Assembly (NCBI GenBank): GCA_013365325.1
Contig: JABVXV010000502.1
Location: 1-25,413 of the forward strand
DNA: 25,413 bases
Source: Dipetalonema caudispina
Lineage: Eukaryota; Nematoda; Chromadorea; Rhabditida; Onchocercidae
Direction of reading: 5' to 3'
Below the pieces are notes generated by a model. It saw only the letters and a program-made list of their open reading frames with translations, was not told the origin of the DNA and made no database searches. The first letter of the stretch is position 1. Every line of letters starts with the position of its first letter. Shown here piece after piece: positions 1 to 11,140 of this stretch. A program made the position numbers and the translations under genes.

Positions 1-92
<92 letters not shown>

Positions 93-184
93 CATTATTA
101 TTATTATTATTATTACTATTACTATTACTATTATTACTATTATTATTATTATTATTAATATTATCATTATCATTATTATTATTA
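1..184. repeat. (ATT)n microsatellite, cut by the left edge
   Basis: The trinucleotide ATT is repeated almost without interruption. A few ATC and ACT variants appear, mostly toward the right side, and unique sequence begins at about 185. The array runs off the left end, so its full length is unknown. Long arrays like this vary between individuals and are prone to assembly collapse. Confidence 0.97.
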
Positions 185-3100
185 GCCTTGAGATAAGTAT
201 CCTTCATCAAATGAAATAATCAAAATGTAGTCTAATTATCAAACCGACAAGCAAGGTGATAAGAGAGTCGAAGTATCAAATAAGAATGGTGAATAAATTT
301 ACCACAAATTAATTCCTATATTTAAAAGACTGGAAATAATTGTTCATGAAAGCAAAGTTGCTGCATCGCATGATAAAGTATAAATCAGAAATTAAAATGA
401 ATTATAATTTTCGCTGAATAAATGAATATTATTTTTATTTTTGTGCCCCTTTTTGCATAAATAATTTTAGCTTTTTTGATTTTTTCTAATAAATGTGCAT
501 CTTTAATTTCATTCAAAAAAGGAAATTTTGGATTTTATCTGTCAACGAACAATTTAATCTTACCTTTTCATATTGCTTCTAAGATATTTAAGGCAAATTC
601 GAATGTCAGGCTTGATAGTCAAAATTTAATCAATGCTAACAATGGATTTTCAATATCGTAGGTTGAGTTAATTGAAAATTAAAAAATCTTTCATCTTTTG
701 ATTTTTCCCTTAATTTTCCAAAACTCGTTCACTTTGGCAATGCTGAAATTGGTCAATCAAATTTAAAAATCAAAAATTTTATCAAATCCTACAAGTTCAA
801 CTTTATTTTGTTGTATGTTCACAATATCAACTATGAAATTGAAAATATTTTTAAGAATCATAAAAATGAAATTAATTTTTTTGATCTTGTTTGTGTATCA
901 GATTTCTCCCTGTCAGCTAATAACTCATTAACTTAATTGCTAATCAGTTCATGGCATGGCGCAACTCAGCCATAGTAGTTTTATTCATGAAAATAATAAG
1001 AAATTAAAATCCGATCTATCCTAAACAACTTTTTAACTCAATTTTCTTGATGAATTTATTCGTGAAATACAACTTTATTATTTATGTCAGACTATGCATG
1101 TAAATTAAACTGAAATTATATAAAATAAAACTTAGTTAACATTTACAATGAAAAAAACAAATTTGCAATGCTTGTCCGAAGTAAAGCAAAATCTTTTGAT
1201 ATAATGAATTTTTTCTTTTTTCATTTCTTTGCTTTTTAATTATTATTATTTAAGAAAATGAAATATTATATTATTTTTTGCTTATAAAAATACACACTTA
1301 GTTTGTTTAGTCTTTATTTTTCTTTTCCTTTGTTCGTAAATTCGTTTTAGTTGGTAGAAATTCATGAAATTTTATGAATGTTAGTTTTTTAGTTAATTCA
1401 ATAGTTTTTTTGCTATCGTTGGAAAATTTTTTAGTTCATTTTTGCTTTCTTTTATCACAAATAAGGAAAGAAATCAATGGCCATTGTGAAAAGTAAATTA
1501 TATTACTTCACACTTTATTAAAAGGACTATAATATTGTTTGTTTAATTTTTGCTGTTGTAATTTCTACTTTCATTTTAATAAGATTGAAAATTTAATTTA
1601 TCGTCAATTTCAATGATTAGTGTTGCACCTACTAAGTGTTTTAATCATTAAGACTGGATTACAAGTTAGAAAGTAAGAGGAATCAAAGATAAACGATGAT
1701 TGAATCATTTAATTCAATTTTATTTAATTTGATTTTAATTGATTTAGGGTAAAACTTAATATGACACATTGCCATTTCATTTCAAATTTATTATTATTTT
1801 ACCTGAAATTCATTTACTCATTACAACTGCATCAATTAATTCTCCATTTCTTTCCTTTTTTGATCATGCAGCAATGACCTTGATTTGGAAATTTTATCTG
1901 ATTTGAGAAGATTTATAAAACTGCAGAATTTTCCAACTAAATCAAATTTCAAACTATTTTTTTGTTTGACTCCGAAGTAATTCATTGATTAATTTATAAG
2001 ATAATTAGTAAACATGTAAAAACGAAACGACAAAAAGAGGCATAGCAGTAAAGCTATTGCTTTCTTAGTTTGAAAAACGACTTTGGCATGCATAAGAGAG
2101 GTAAATTTTTGACATTTTGAAATTTCGTTGAAATTTAAATGCTTTTAAATAAAGTAATGAAATAAAGTACTTGTTTTTAACCTATAAAAGTTATAAATGC
2201 AAAAACTGCAAAAGGAGTAAATTTTAAAAAATTCAAATTTGCTAAATTTCTTCCAAGTAATATATTAACAAACTTAATGCTTTATTATTAAGATTGTTAT
2301 CATGATCATTGACGCACTGTTAAGTTAATATCTGTATATTATCATGTTTATGAGAAAGTGATAAGCAATTTTAGTTGCAACAATTAACGATATAATATTC
2401 TTTCAGTTATTGTGTCAGATAAGTTTATTGATAAAAAATGCATTGTGATTTACTGCGGGAAATAAGAATGATATTTACGATAACATAGAAATCCATTTCA
2501 TGATCAAACTGAAGATGGAATTGCAAGGAATTTCTACGCTATCCGATCGAACTGCATTTGGATTAAATATTAGAGTACAAGCAAAAAATTAAAGAAGATA
2601 TTCATGTAATATTCATTTACACTAGTTATTCATTTTCAGTTATTCATCTTTAAAACTCTTAAAATTTGGAAATTTTTTGTTTATTTTGGTCATTTTTACT
2701 CTATATCATTTTTTATATTTTATTTGTTGTTCAATAATTTTATCGAATAAATGTGTGGCATTGTTTCTCACTGTTTTATTTTTTTTAAGTCATTTTTTGC
2801 TGGGTATGAAAAATATTGATTTTATGTAAAAACACATGTTATCAGATGATAGTATAATACATCCGAATATCATTGATTTGTACAAAAGGAAATTATCATT
2901 TTTCCACCAAGACAGTATCATTTTCAATTCTTTCTTTTAATAGTTGATTTTAATGAAGAAATAATCAAACTAATCATTAAATCATATACTTTAAATCTGT
3001 TTAATTCTTAAATTTTATTTCCGAATTAGATTAATAAAGTTACGGCAATTAATTCATGGAAATAGTTTCAAATCTAATACTTCTGGTCATCCTAAATTTG

Positions 3101-4311
3101 AAATATTATTCAATAAAACTTTTAATATATAAATAATACATCTCAGTAGAACGAATCATTCGCATACAAATATCTAATATGTTCTAAGGATCAATCTGTT
3201 TCATTATTATTAACTTTTTAGCAAATATTGATCATTAAACAAGTACCAGCTAATTTCCTTTTAAAAAAATAGATACCATCATTCCTTTTTTCTTTTCCTC
3301 CTTCACCCGCTGGTACTTCAAATGAAATAAATTTAATAAACTTTATCTAAATTAATGTAAAATGTATGCCATCAAATTGTTAACCGTTAAGCTTTAAAAA
3401 AAAAGAACGTGAAAAGATAATAAAATGACAACACATCCTAATGCTGCAGAAAAAATGGCAGAGAGATGGAAATTATCGGAATTTAACATAGATTATCAAT
3501 ATCAAACGAAAATTATTATAGAATCATTGATCTATATTGTTAATTACTAAATTTGATTCTAAAAAATGAGGAGAAATTTTGCTTCAGAATACGTTTCAAA
3601 AACTGTAGCTATTATTTGTCCAAATATCATGTCATCAACAAAAAAAAGAAAAAAGAAACAAAAAATTTTTTTAATTGTGGATGTAATTGTTTCCAAGTCT
3701 GCAATGGAAGAGAAAATATATTCTGCTGCTCATTTCATTCTTCATGTAATTTGGCGAAATGATATAAATCGGAATCGATCGAACCGGTTGAAAGATGGAA
3801 TGAAATATAATTTCCGAATGACAGTTTATGATGGATGATAGATGAGACATTTTGCACAAAATTCCGTTGTTCAAAAAAAAATTCCGTTGTTCAATAAGAA
3901 AAAAAAATTAAAATACTTAGTTTTGGAAGAAATTATACAATAAATTGAATTTTCAACTGAATATTCTATTAAATGTTATATATTTCTTGCTTCTAATAAA
4001 TCAACAATTATATAAATACTCATTTTTATTATTTGCATACATCATTTATGGTAATAATCAATAAATTTACTACTTTATATTCATGAAAAATGAAAATTAT
4101 GATTCAACTTTTGTCGCTTTTTTTTATTTTTTCATTTAGCAGAATATTATGAGAAAAAAATTCATTAATATCGGAACGATTAATCATAATTGAATGAAAT
4201 CAGGCAGATTTTTGGAACATTTAGTTGTTAAAAATTGGTTCAACAAATTTTTCAAATGTATCAATAATAAATTTTTCTTTTTGTTAAGCCTGTAATGGTA
4301 CATACTTAGTA
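185..4311. other. gene-free AT-rich sequence
   Basis: I find no supported gene here. The longest open frames (476-661 and 3566-3838, + strand) are 60-90 codons, low in complexity, rich in Lys, Asn, Phe and Ile, and match no family I recognise. No exon with a convincing acceptor, coding bias and donor stands out on either strand. Short A and T runs are frequent. The stretch could be intergenic, or intron or 5' untranslated sequence of a gene whose exons I cannot see. Confidence 0.6.
3860..3894. repeat. two-copy short tandem repeat, 20-bp period
   Basis: The 15-mer AATTCCGTTGTTCAA occurs at 3860-3874 and again at 3880-3894, separated by a short A run. The copies are identical, which points to a recent slippage-type duplication. 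No function is implied. Confidence 0.9.
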
Positions 4312-4452
4312 ACAACTTATTCAAAACTTACTTGAAGGAATGTCTTAACTCTCATTTGTGAATTGCTTTTTATTAGACTGATAATATCCAACACTCACTA
4401 AAAGTTCCTTGAAGCAATGCCTTAGCAAGTGCTTAAATTGCCTTTCTATGAT
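4312..4452. repeat. degenerate tandem duplication, about 77-bp unit
   Basis: Two diverged copies lie head to tail. CTTGAAGGAATGTCTTA begins at 4331 and CTTGAAGCAATGCCTTA at 4408, 77 bases apart. The similarity extends left (CAACTTATTC versus CAACACTCAC, each followed by an A run) and right (AATTGCTTTTTAT versus AATTGCCTTTCTAT). The copies differ enough that the duplication is old. It lies directly left of the hairpin at 4464-4525. Confidence 0.7.
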
Positions 4453-4463
4453 GTAAAGGAAAA

Positions 4464-4525
4464 GTGCTAAATCTGGTAGACACATCGATCGGTTCATCGA
4501 CCAGTCCTAGCAAAGTGTCTAGCAC
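4464..4525. other. imperfect inverted repeat / hairpin
   Basis: GTGCTA at 4464-4469 pairs with TAGCAC at 4520-4525. GACAC at 4479-4483 pairs with GTGTC at 4515-4519, leaving a nine-base bulge on the left arm. The loop holds a second small stem, CGAT with ATCG, around CGGTTC. Some cloverleaf-like character is present, but there is no proper acceptor stem, anticodon arm or T-arm for a tRNA. It could be a structured RNA, a protein site or chance. Confidence 0.45.
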
Positions 4526-5004
4526 AAAATCAATCAACAGCTGCATTTATTATATTCCCAATCACTGTATTCTACGATAACATAGCAACTTTGGTGAAGT
4601 ACTGTAGCTGAATGAACTGTAATACCATTTAGCTGTGATTAACAAATTACCATATCTATAGACGTACTGTAATATAGATTAGCTTTGCTTTGATAATGAG
4701 AAGATGTGACTGCATGGTGGCGTCTTTTTGTATCTGTGCAAACGATTTATTTTTTCGAAATGGAAAAAATTTTACAGAAAAAAAATTTTGATGCATGCAG
4801 CTGATACTAATTATAACATTGCAAGTGGTAATGCAAACAGCGCTTCTACTCTGATCAAAAACTGATTTACACGATGATTCATTTGGTCTTTTTTTTTTTG
4901 TTTCGAATAAGCAATGAATTCTTCGTCCTTCTCATTTCTTGATAGCTTGAATCATTTTCAATTATATCAGCTGAGAAAGGGCAAGAAATTGTACACAGAC
5001 CATA

Positions 5005-5005
5005 G

Positions 5006-5037
<32 letters not shown>

Positions 5038-5046
5038 GTACACACA
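5005..5046. repeat. compound (CA)n-(TA)n microsatellite
   Basis: About ten CA units (5006-5025) run directly into about six TA units (5026-5037), followed by GTACACAC. The compound purine-pyrimidine alternation can adopt Z-DNA or cruciform structure and is expected to vary in length. Confidence 0.95.
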
Positions 5047-6340
5047 GCGACGATAGATACATCATATTTACAAAATAAATAATAGGTTAGGTGCTATTTT
5101 CTGCTTGCAGACATAAATTCCAAGATATTATGAAATGTTGATTTAAACCAATATTTTAACTCATTTGTGTGAATCACTCATAGTTTCTTCAAGTAGTTTT
5201 TCGCGCAGTAATTTTGACAAATTGATTGATAAAATTCTTACAATCCAGCATTTTTTGTACTTTTTTTCCTTTTTTTTATTTAATAAAAATGAGTTATAAG
5301 CAGAATTCGATCCTTACAATAGATTTATATTTCAGTGATTAATTACATGCATACAAAATATCTTGTAATTATTATCCATTGCTATATCGTACATTTAAAT
5401 AAAGCAATTTAAAAAAAACGAGGTGATAGTTACAGTTCACCTATTTTCATAAATTTTTTAAAATTTTTCGAAAAAAGGGCAAAATCCTGATTATTTATCG
5501 TATGATTATGCTGTAGCAAAGTATGGGAAGGCAAAAACCATTTATCTTCTTTTAATTGACATAATGTACTTAATTAGAATATTTGTTTGTATTAACATCA
5601 TCTCATTATCCATCGATCTATGAGGCCAATAAATCGGATCACATAGTTTCAATGCACTTAAGATTATTTCATCTTTTATAGATCTATCAAACTATGCAAC
5701 TTGAAATTAATAACAAAAAAGTGATATGTATGCAAGAATTGTTCTAATCCCATGCGAATTGTTTATTCAACTTTTCTTGACAATACTTTTTTCCCATAAC
5801 CAAAAATACACCCAATGTCGATGATTTCACATTTCGAATAGTTTACACTTCGTTGATTCAAATAAAACACGACAAAAAAAAAAATGAGGAAAACAGGAAA
5901 AAAAAAAGTGATGGATGAAGAAGAAGGCATATACGAAGTAGATAAAATGAAAATATTTGGAACTAGTTCGCATTATAATTTTGTTATATCTTTTTTTCTG
6001 AGAACTCAAAAAAATTTTTTCATTTTTAAAATTTTCGATGAAATATTTGTAACCACCAAGGAATCACATGTTTCAATCGATTTGTTGAAATTAGTCAAAT
6101 ATCAAATTTTCAATTTAAAGATTGCCTATAGCATTATTTTATGGTTTACTTTAAGATTTCTTGAATAAATACTTTTTTAAATCATGAAAATTTACATACT
6201 ATAGATAAAAGTAAGGGAAAATAATGAGACAGACATGTTTAAATAATAGAGGGAATAATGATAGTTAATTTATGCACTAATTAATGTAATCTGATAATTG
6301 AAATGTTAATATAGTTAATTATCACTTCTTTATTAAACTT

Positions 6341-6431
6341 TCTTCACTTTTCTATTTCCCCTCCCGCTATTTCTCTACCTCTCTCCATCTCTATGCCTGT
6401 CCCTGTCTCTATCTTTGTTTCTCTCTCTCCG
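6341..6431. repeat. pyrimidine-rich tract on the + strand
   Basis: The + strand here is almost entirely C and T, with many CTCTCT and CCTGTC words, and is purine-rich on the other strand. It resembles a diverged CT microsatellite. No exon follows it in an obvious open frame, so I do not treat it as a splice acceptor. Confidence 0.75.
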
Positions 6432-6700
6432 TTAATTCATTAATCATGAAAAAAGCTTTGTTCGAATTATTGATATATTAATTAAAGGTGAAGCCGATGG
6501 ATTAATGTATGTATACACGTTGGTAGCTTTTACATTCATATAAAATTTTTATTAGAAAAAGATCACTTTTAACGTGTCAACATTTAGCAATAAATTTACA
6601 TAATGAAAACACTGATCAATTTATCCGTCGATGTCAACACGTTTATCCTCCAAAACAATGGCGTGAATAACATTACAGCTAAGTAATATGCATATTATCA

Positions 6701-6851
6701 CTAATTAATTTAAATAGTATGATCAATTTAAGTGATATGATTAATTTAGTTGATACAATTAATTCATGCGGTATGGTTGATTGAAATGGATGGTTAATTT
6801 AACTGATACGATTAATTCAAGTGACAAACTGAAATGATTGATTCAAATGAC
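6701..6851. repeat. degenerate 18-bp tandem repeat, about 8 units
   Basis: Successive units start at 6701, 6719, 6737, 6755, 6773, 6790 and 6808, and decayed pieces continue to 6851. Typical units are ATGATCAATTTAAGTGAT, ATGATTAATTTAGTTGAT, ATGGTTAATTTAACTGAT and ACGATTAATTCAAGTGAC. Five of the seven spacings are exactly 18 and one is 17, so the period is real despite the divergence. Although 18 is divisible by three, stop codons interrupt the frames and no protein repeat is encoded. Each unit carries a TTAAT homeodomain-type core. Confidence 0.8.
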
Positions 6852-7264
6852 ACTGAAGCTACTATTTATACTATAAAAGCTTTCACTGTTTGTTAATTGA
6901 ATTTCCTTTTTTTTTTGACCAAATCAAATTAGAAAAATGATTAAGATGAAATTGGGGTATGCATAGAAAATTGATTTGGTAAAAAATAAGTGGTGTGATT
7001 AATTAAAATAGGCAATCGATTAATGTAATTAAATTGAAAATGATCAATAAAAATCATTGCTTGTTAGTAATAATAAATCAATCAAGCAATCAAACAGAAT
7101 CATTTGACATCAGTAATATTGAATGTTATCAAAAACGAATCCAGCATGTATTTATTCCGGTAACATGTAAAAAGATTAAAATTTATATTAGGTCATCATT
7201 CAATTGATAGTGAGATTATCAAATATATGACAACAAATTATTAATTAATAATTTTTCATCATTT

Positions 7265-7287
7265 TCATCATCATCATCATCACCACC
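7265..7287. repeat. (ATC)n microsatellite
   Basis: About seven CAT/ATC units occur in a row and grade into CACCACC. A related TCATCATTTTCATC stretch precedes it. Confidence 0.9.
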
Positions 7288-7718
7288 AATCGTTACATTA
7301 CAATACATTTCATAAACTTATTAGGATAATTATAAATATCTCATTCATGATAATGTTAAATGATTTATACTTCAGTTCTTGCAATTAAAATATTGAGGAA
7401 TATTGGAAAATTTTAACTGGAATAATAATAAATTCTTAGGTAAAGCGGTAAATTTAATTTCACAAATTAATTTTTTGTTCTAATACTTTCTTTCTATTCA
7501 TATTTTGTTCTAAACCATGCAACTTTTTTATCATTTATTTTGTTTCATCTCGTTCCTAATTATAAAAGTTTTTTAAATTTTGTAGGCTAATTCTTGGAAC
7601 TGACCAATAACAATGAAAATTTTATTTTCATCAAATATATATTATTTGAATGCTTTCATTTTTTATAATATCTTGTCAATAGCCAATATTGATTATCAAT
7701 GTCTATTAGCGATACCAA

Positions 7719-7840
7719 TTATCAGTGCTCATACATTTCGTTTTTTTTTTTTTTTTTTTAATTGCTTTCTCTCATTCTTTCTCTTTTCATTTGTTATCAA
7801 TAGTCATTATCAATGCCCATACATTTTTAATTGCTCTCTC
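7719..7840. repeat. direct repeat of about 35 bp around a T19 tract
   Basis: TTATCAGTGCTCATACATTT at 7719 is followed by a T19 run (7741-7759) and AATTGCTTTCTCTC. TTATCAATGCCCATACATTT at 7807 is followed by AATTGCTCTCTCTC. The two copies lie 88 bases apart and differ mainly by the T19 insertion in the left copy. This looks like local duplication followed by slippage. Confidence 0.8.
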
Positions 7841-7869
7841 TCTTTCTCTTTCTCTTTCTCTCTCTCTCT
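7834..7869. repeat. (CT)n microsatellite
   Basis: CTCTCT runs are interrupted by TTTCTC. The tract abuts the right copy of the preceding duplication. Confidence 0.92.
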
Positions 7870-8854
7870 ATAATAATATATTCATTTATTTCATCCTTTA
7901 TGGGACAATATTTTCGATGATTTTTTTTTTTCTTTTTTTCAATTTAGTAAAAATTAAAAAATAAGCAATGATAGAAGGGAAAGCAAAGAAGGGAGGGAGA
8001 AAAGAGAATGAGGATGGTATTTTTAAATTGAATTGAAACAAATGGCATCATTTGAATTACATCAGCAATACACAACAAATGTCTCAGACCTTTTCAGGTT
8101 TCCCTGTTGATGTTTTTATTAAATTCAACATCGAGCCAATGATCCTCAACAATTTTCCTTCTCTTTCTCTTCTTTTTCCTCCTCCATCATTATCGCAAGA
8201 TTGAAAAGATAATAATAAATAGCTAAACTATGATTATCTATCCTCCCACAATGCAGACATTATCGATTCTTCTCAATTTTTTCCCTTTTCTTCTTCAATA
8301 TTAACGAGAAAATTTTTCGATTTTTTTTTTCCTCTTTTTAGCTTTTTTTCTTTTTAATTATTTCACTTCTTCAATACTATTAAATAATATTAAATTATTT
8401 TACTCATTAAATATTATCAAATGTATAGTAAATTAAATATTAATAAATGATATCAAATTAAATCGAACATTTAAGTACGATAATGCTGTTCCTTCTTTAT
8501 TTGTATTTACAGAATATAATTGGTTTAATTGATTAGATTTTTTTTTTTCTTTTTTGCATCATATAATTGTATAAATTTTAATACTTTTAATTAAGACTTA
8601 CCAAAATTAAATAAAAGTTTTGTTGAAATTCTTCAGAACTTTGCTGCTTTTCTTTTAGTTATATATCTGCAATGGATGATTATTTGTTCGTTCATATTAT
8701 CGACATTTCTGTGTTATCGCAAAATCATACGAAATAATTATTAGTTAAATAATTAATTGTTGAGAGCACATTTGTTCTTTTTTTGAATGCTTAACAATTT
8801 CATTTTATATCAGATTTAATCATATGTCAACCGGAACTTTCGTAATATAAGTTA

Positions 8855-9235
8855 TTGACCTTTACGGTATATTTATATAAATCGTACATGCTCATATGAC
8901 TATGTGTGTACGTCTGTCTGTCTATGTCTGTGTGGATGGTATGTATGAGTGTATTTGTATGTAAAAGTTCAATGAAGGTCATTATTCATTCAGATGATGT
9001 GTTATATGTATGATGATTCTATGTTCTATTCCACCATTCACAATGTGATAGAATTCTGTCCATCATCGATCAATTTATTATTGAATTTGTTGAATTTAAA
9101 TTTTACTTATCTAATTATACTCAACAAATTTCTGACATAATTATTCTTTTCCTGACTTCTCCAGTTTTATTACACGAGAAATTGTGATATTAATGAGACA
9201 TTCATGATATATAATAATATTCACCGTAAGGTCAA
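8855..9235. repeat. possible inverted-repeat-bounded element (MITE-like)
   Basis: TTGACCTTTACGGT at 8855-8868 is matched in inverted orientation by ACCGTAAGGTCAA at 9223-9235, with one base missing. AT-rich flanking bases extend the match weakly inward. The enclosed sequence is about 380 bp, has no open frame and contains a GTCT/GTGT-rich stretch. I see no clear target-site duplication outside the ends, so a transposon origin is only a possibility. Confidence 0.35.
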
Positions 9236-9390
9236 CATAGCAAAATAGGTCATCAGCGTGTGTGTGTATGTTTAGCTTCCTGCATAACTGAAAATCGGTT
9301 TAAAGGTGCCTTTAAGCTTTAAATTTTGTATTTCAATTTGTTACGGTATATGTTTTTAGACGATTTGTCCGAGAAATGAAAAGTTGACAT

Positions 9391-9475
9391 GGGAATGTCC
9401 ATCATTTAAGACTGAAACGGAGATGTTCGATGTTTAAGATGGAAACCGGAATGTTTGTCATCAATTAAGTATGGA
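9391..9475. repeat. three-unit degenerate tandem repeat, 28-29 bp period
   Basis: Units start at 9391, 9419 and 9448. Each has the pattern GGRATGT, then a CATCA- or GATG-like middle, then TTAAG and a TGGAAA-like end. Compare GGGAATGTCCATCATTTAAG, GGAGATGTTCGATGTTTAAG and GGAATGTTTGTCATCAATTA. The copies are diverged but their order of features is preserved. Confidence 0.75.
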
Positions 9476-10204
9476 AAAAAAGAGGGTAATTAGCAAAAGG
9501 GCCGTCATTACATATATGAAATTGGGAACTTCTGAAATAAGTTCAATTTTTTGCAAATAAAAAAGTTTACTTTTTTTGTCTGAAAAAAGAATGGAAGTCA
9601 CTTTGAAAGTAATAAAAATTAACTAATTAAAATTAATGGGAATGAATTTTTTGAAATCCATCCAATTATTGCAATTTTGCAAAATTTAACACTTTACCTT
9701 TTTCCTTTATTTAATTGAATATAATATTGTCTTCAAATCAGTATTTAATTAAATTTAACTTTTAATAAAATTTTCCCATTCTTTGCTGAAATCAATAGGA
9801 ATAACTATTGTAATATGTAAGAATAAAAATAATTCTGAAGTTTGGAATTGATTTGAAAAGAAAATATATATTGGGAATGGAAATTTTTAATTATTATTAT
9901 TGATTTATGTGTGTTTTACAAATTAAACATTATCAATATGGAATTTGACCATGTAACTCTTTAATATAAATAACAATCTTTTTTTACTTTTTTGTTGAAA
10001 CATGAATAGAACAAGAAAAGAGAGAGAGGGAGAGAGAGATGGAGAGAAAAGAAGGAAGGGATGAGAAAAGAGGTTAGTTTGACTAAGCTAATGAGCTATA
10101 TGGAAAGTTCACATTCGACCAAAATATTTAAGAAATATTCGTGTAAGGCATTTATGCAAATTGTATTCATATGTGGAGGAAAAAAAAGAATTCTAATTTG
10201 TGAT
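9476..10204. other. gene-free AT-rich sequence
   Basis: I see no supported gene or RNA here. A GA-rich tract lies at 10011-10072. Confidence 0.6.
10011..10072. repeat. GA-rich purine tract
   Basis: The + strand is almost all A and G, with (GA)n runs, GGGA words and one T. It is probably a decaying GA microsatellite. Confidence 0.9.
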
Positions 10205-10570
10205 GGAAATTTGATCGGAAAAACATAGCATATGAAGGTTGGATAATTACAGCGTTATCATTTATCATCGATAGTGAAATTTGGATCAGAAAAAGCGTAG
10301 GAAGGATGGATCATGCATGATTAGTGATAATGGCCAGCGTTATGGACCATTGATAATGAAAATTTGATCTGAAAAAGGTGGCATAAGATGAATATGCAAT
10401 TAGTGATAACAGCTATTATAATTTTTTGTTGGTAACGAAAATATGATCGAAAAAGGAGATTATTATGTAATAATAACTATTATCACTTGCCGTTGATAAT
10501 GAAGATTTGATTAGAAAATAATGACATAAAAAGGATGGGTTATATTATTGATAATAACTGCCACTACTGA
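10205..10570. repeat. degenerate tandem repeat, about 75-bp unit, five copies
   Basis: A marker motif of the form GAAATTTGATC(G/T)GAAAAA recurs at about 10205, 10275, 10358, 10437 and 10501, spaced 70, 83, 79 and 64 bases. Between the markers, each copy keeps an AGTGATAAY or TTATCA word and a TTGATAAT-like word just before the next marker. In the fourth copy ATTATCA (10479-10485) and TGATAAT (10494-10500) are perfect inverse complements around an eight-base loop. The order of sub-motifs is kept although the copies have diverged and changed length. I do not recognise the family. Confidence 0.75.
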
Positions 10571-11140
10571 TTTTACTTTTTTCTCTTTAATTTTTAATAC
10601 TTCTTGAGTTCTAATGTTTTCTTCGATTTATTTTAGTAATTTATAAGATAAAACCTTGCATATTCATATGTTTGATTTAATTTAAAATACTAATTAAAAT
10701 TTCCACATATGCCTTCAACTTTTCCACAGACATGTTAGGAAAGAGAGGAAAAATTTTGAAAAAAAAAGCGGCGGAAGAGGTGGAAAATAAGAGGAAAAAC
10801 GGTAGCATTTGTTGCTTTTTTTAACTGATTTAGCAAAATATTTCCGTTGAGCTTTCAAATTTTAGATAGTACAAAATAAAAAAAATTTCGTTTAAAAGAA
10901 AAATGGGGAAGAAATGATTAATTTTCTAAAAAAGAGAAAAAGTCTTTCTCAGTCTCCTAAACACGTCATGCAGAAAGTCGTATGTATCATTGCAGGTCAG
11001 CAAAAAATGCTTTCATTCAACAAAATAATTCTAAACAAAAATTGATATGTAAGAATATGTATTGTATTACGTAAACATTTAATGATCGGACTACTTTTGT
11101 ATAATTTTCATATTTAATGTAAAGTATATTCTACAATACC

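Larger units (their letters stand above)
4526..6700. other. gene-free AT-rich sequence
   Basis: No supported gene. The overlapping opposite-strand frames at 5827-6009 and 5884-6168 are short and biased, and neither resembles a known family. The stretch includes the CA/TA microsatellite near 5005 and a pyrimidine-rich tract at 6341-6431. Confidence 0.6.
6852..9390. other. gene-free AT-rich sequence with simple repeats
   Basis: No supported gene. The frames at 7613-7873 and 7725-7964 are open only because they cross poly-T and CT tracts, giving Phe/Leu/Ser-rich peptides. The stretch contains an (ATC)n run, a partial duplication around a T19 tract, a CT tract and a possible inverted-repeat-bounded element at 8855-9235. 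Confidence 0.6.

Noticed and set aside
476..661. 61-codon frame, + strand
   Set aside because: Short, AT-driven composition, no domain and no flanking gene structure. Chance frames of this size are common here.
3553..3874. Three overlapping 67-90-codon frames on both strands
   Set aside because: Mutually overlapping in different frames, Lys/Asn/Ile-rich, and no family resemblance. At most one could be real and none has support.
4480..4512. Possible tRNA T-arm (GGTTCATCGACC)
   Set aside because: There is no acceptor stem, D-arm or anticodon stem with correct spacing. The segment is better explained as part of an inverted repeat.
5827..6168. Opposed 60- and 94-codon frames
   Set aside because: They begin in A-rich runs, contain homopolymer-encoded Lys or Phe, and show no recognisable domain.
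7613..7964. Frames encoding Phe/Leu/Ser-rich 'membrane-like' peptides
   Set aside because: The hydrophobic runs come from poly-T and CT microsatellites, not from a protein.
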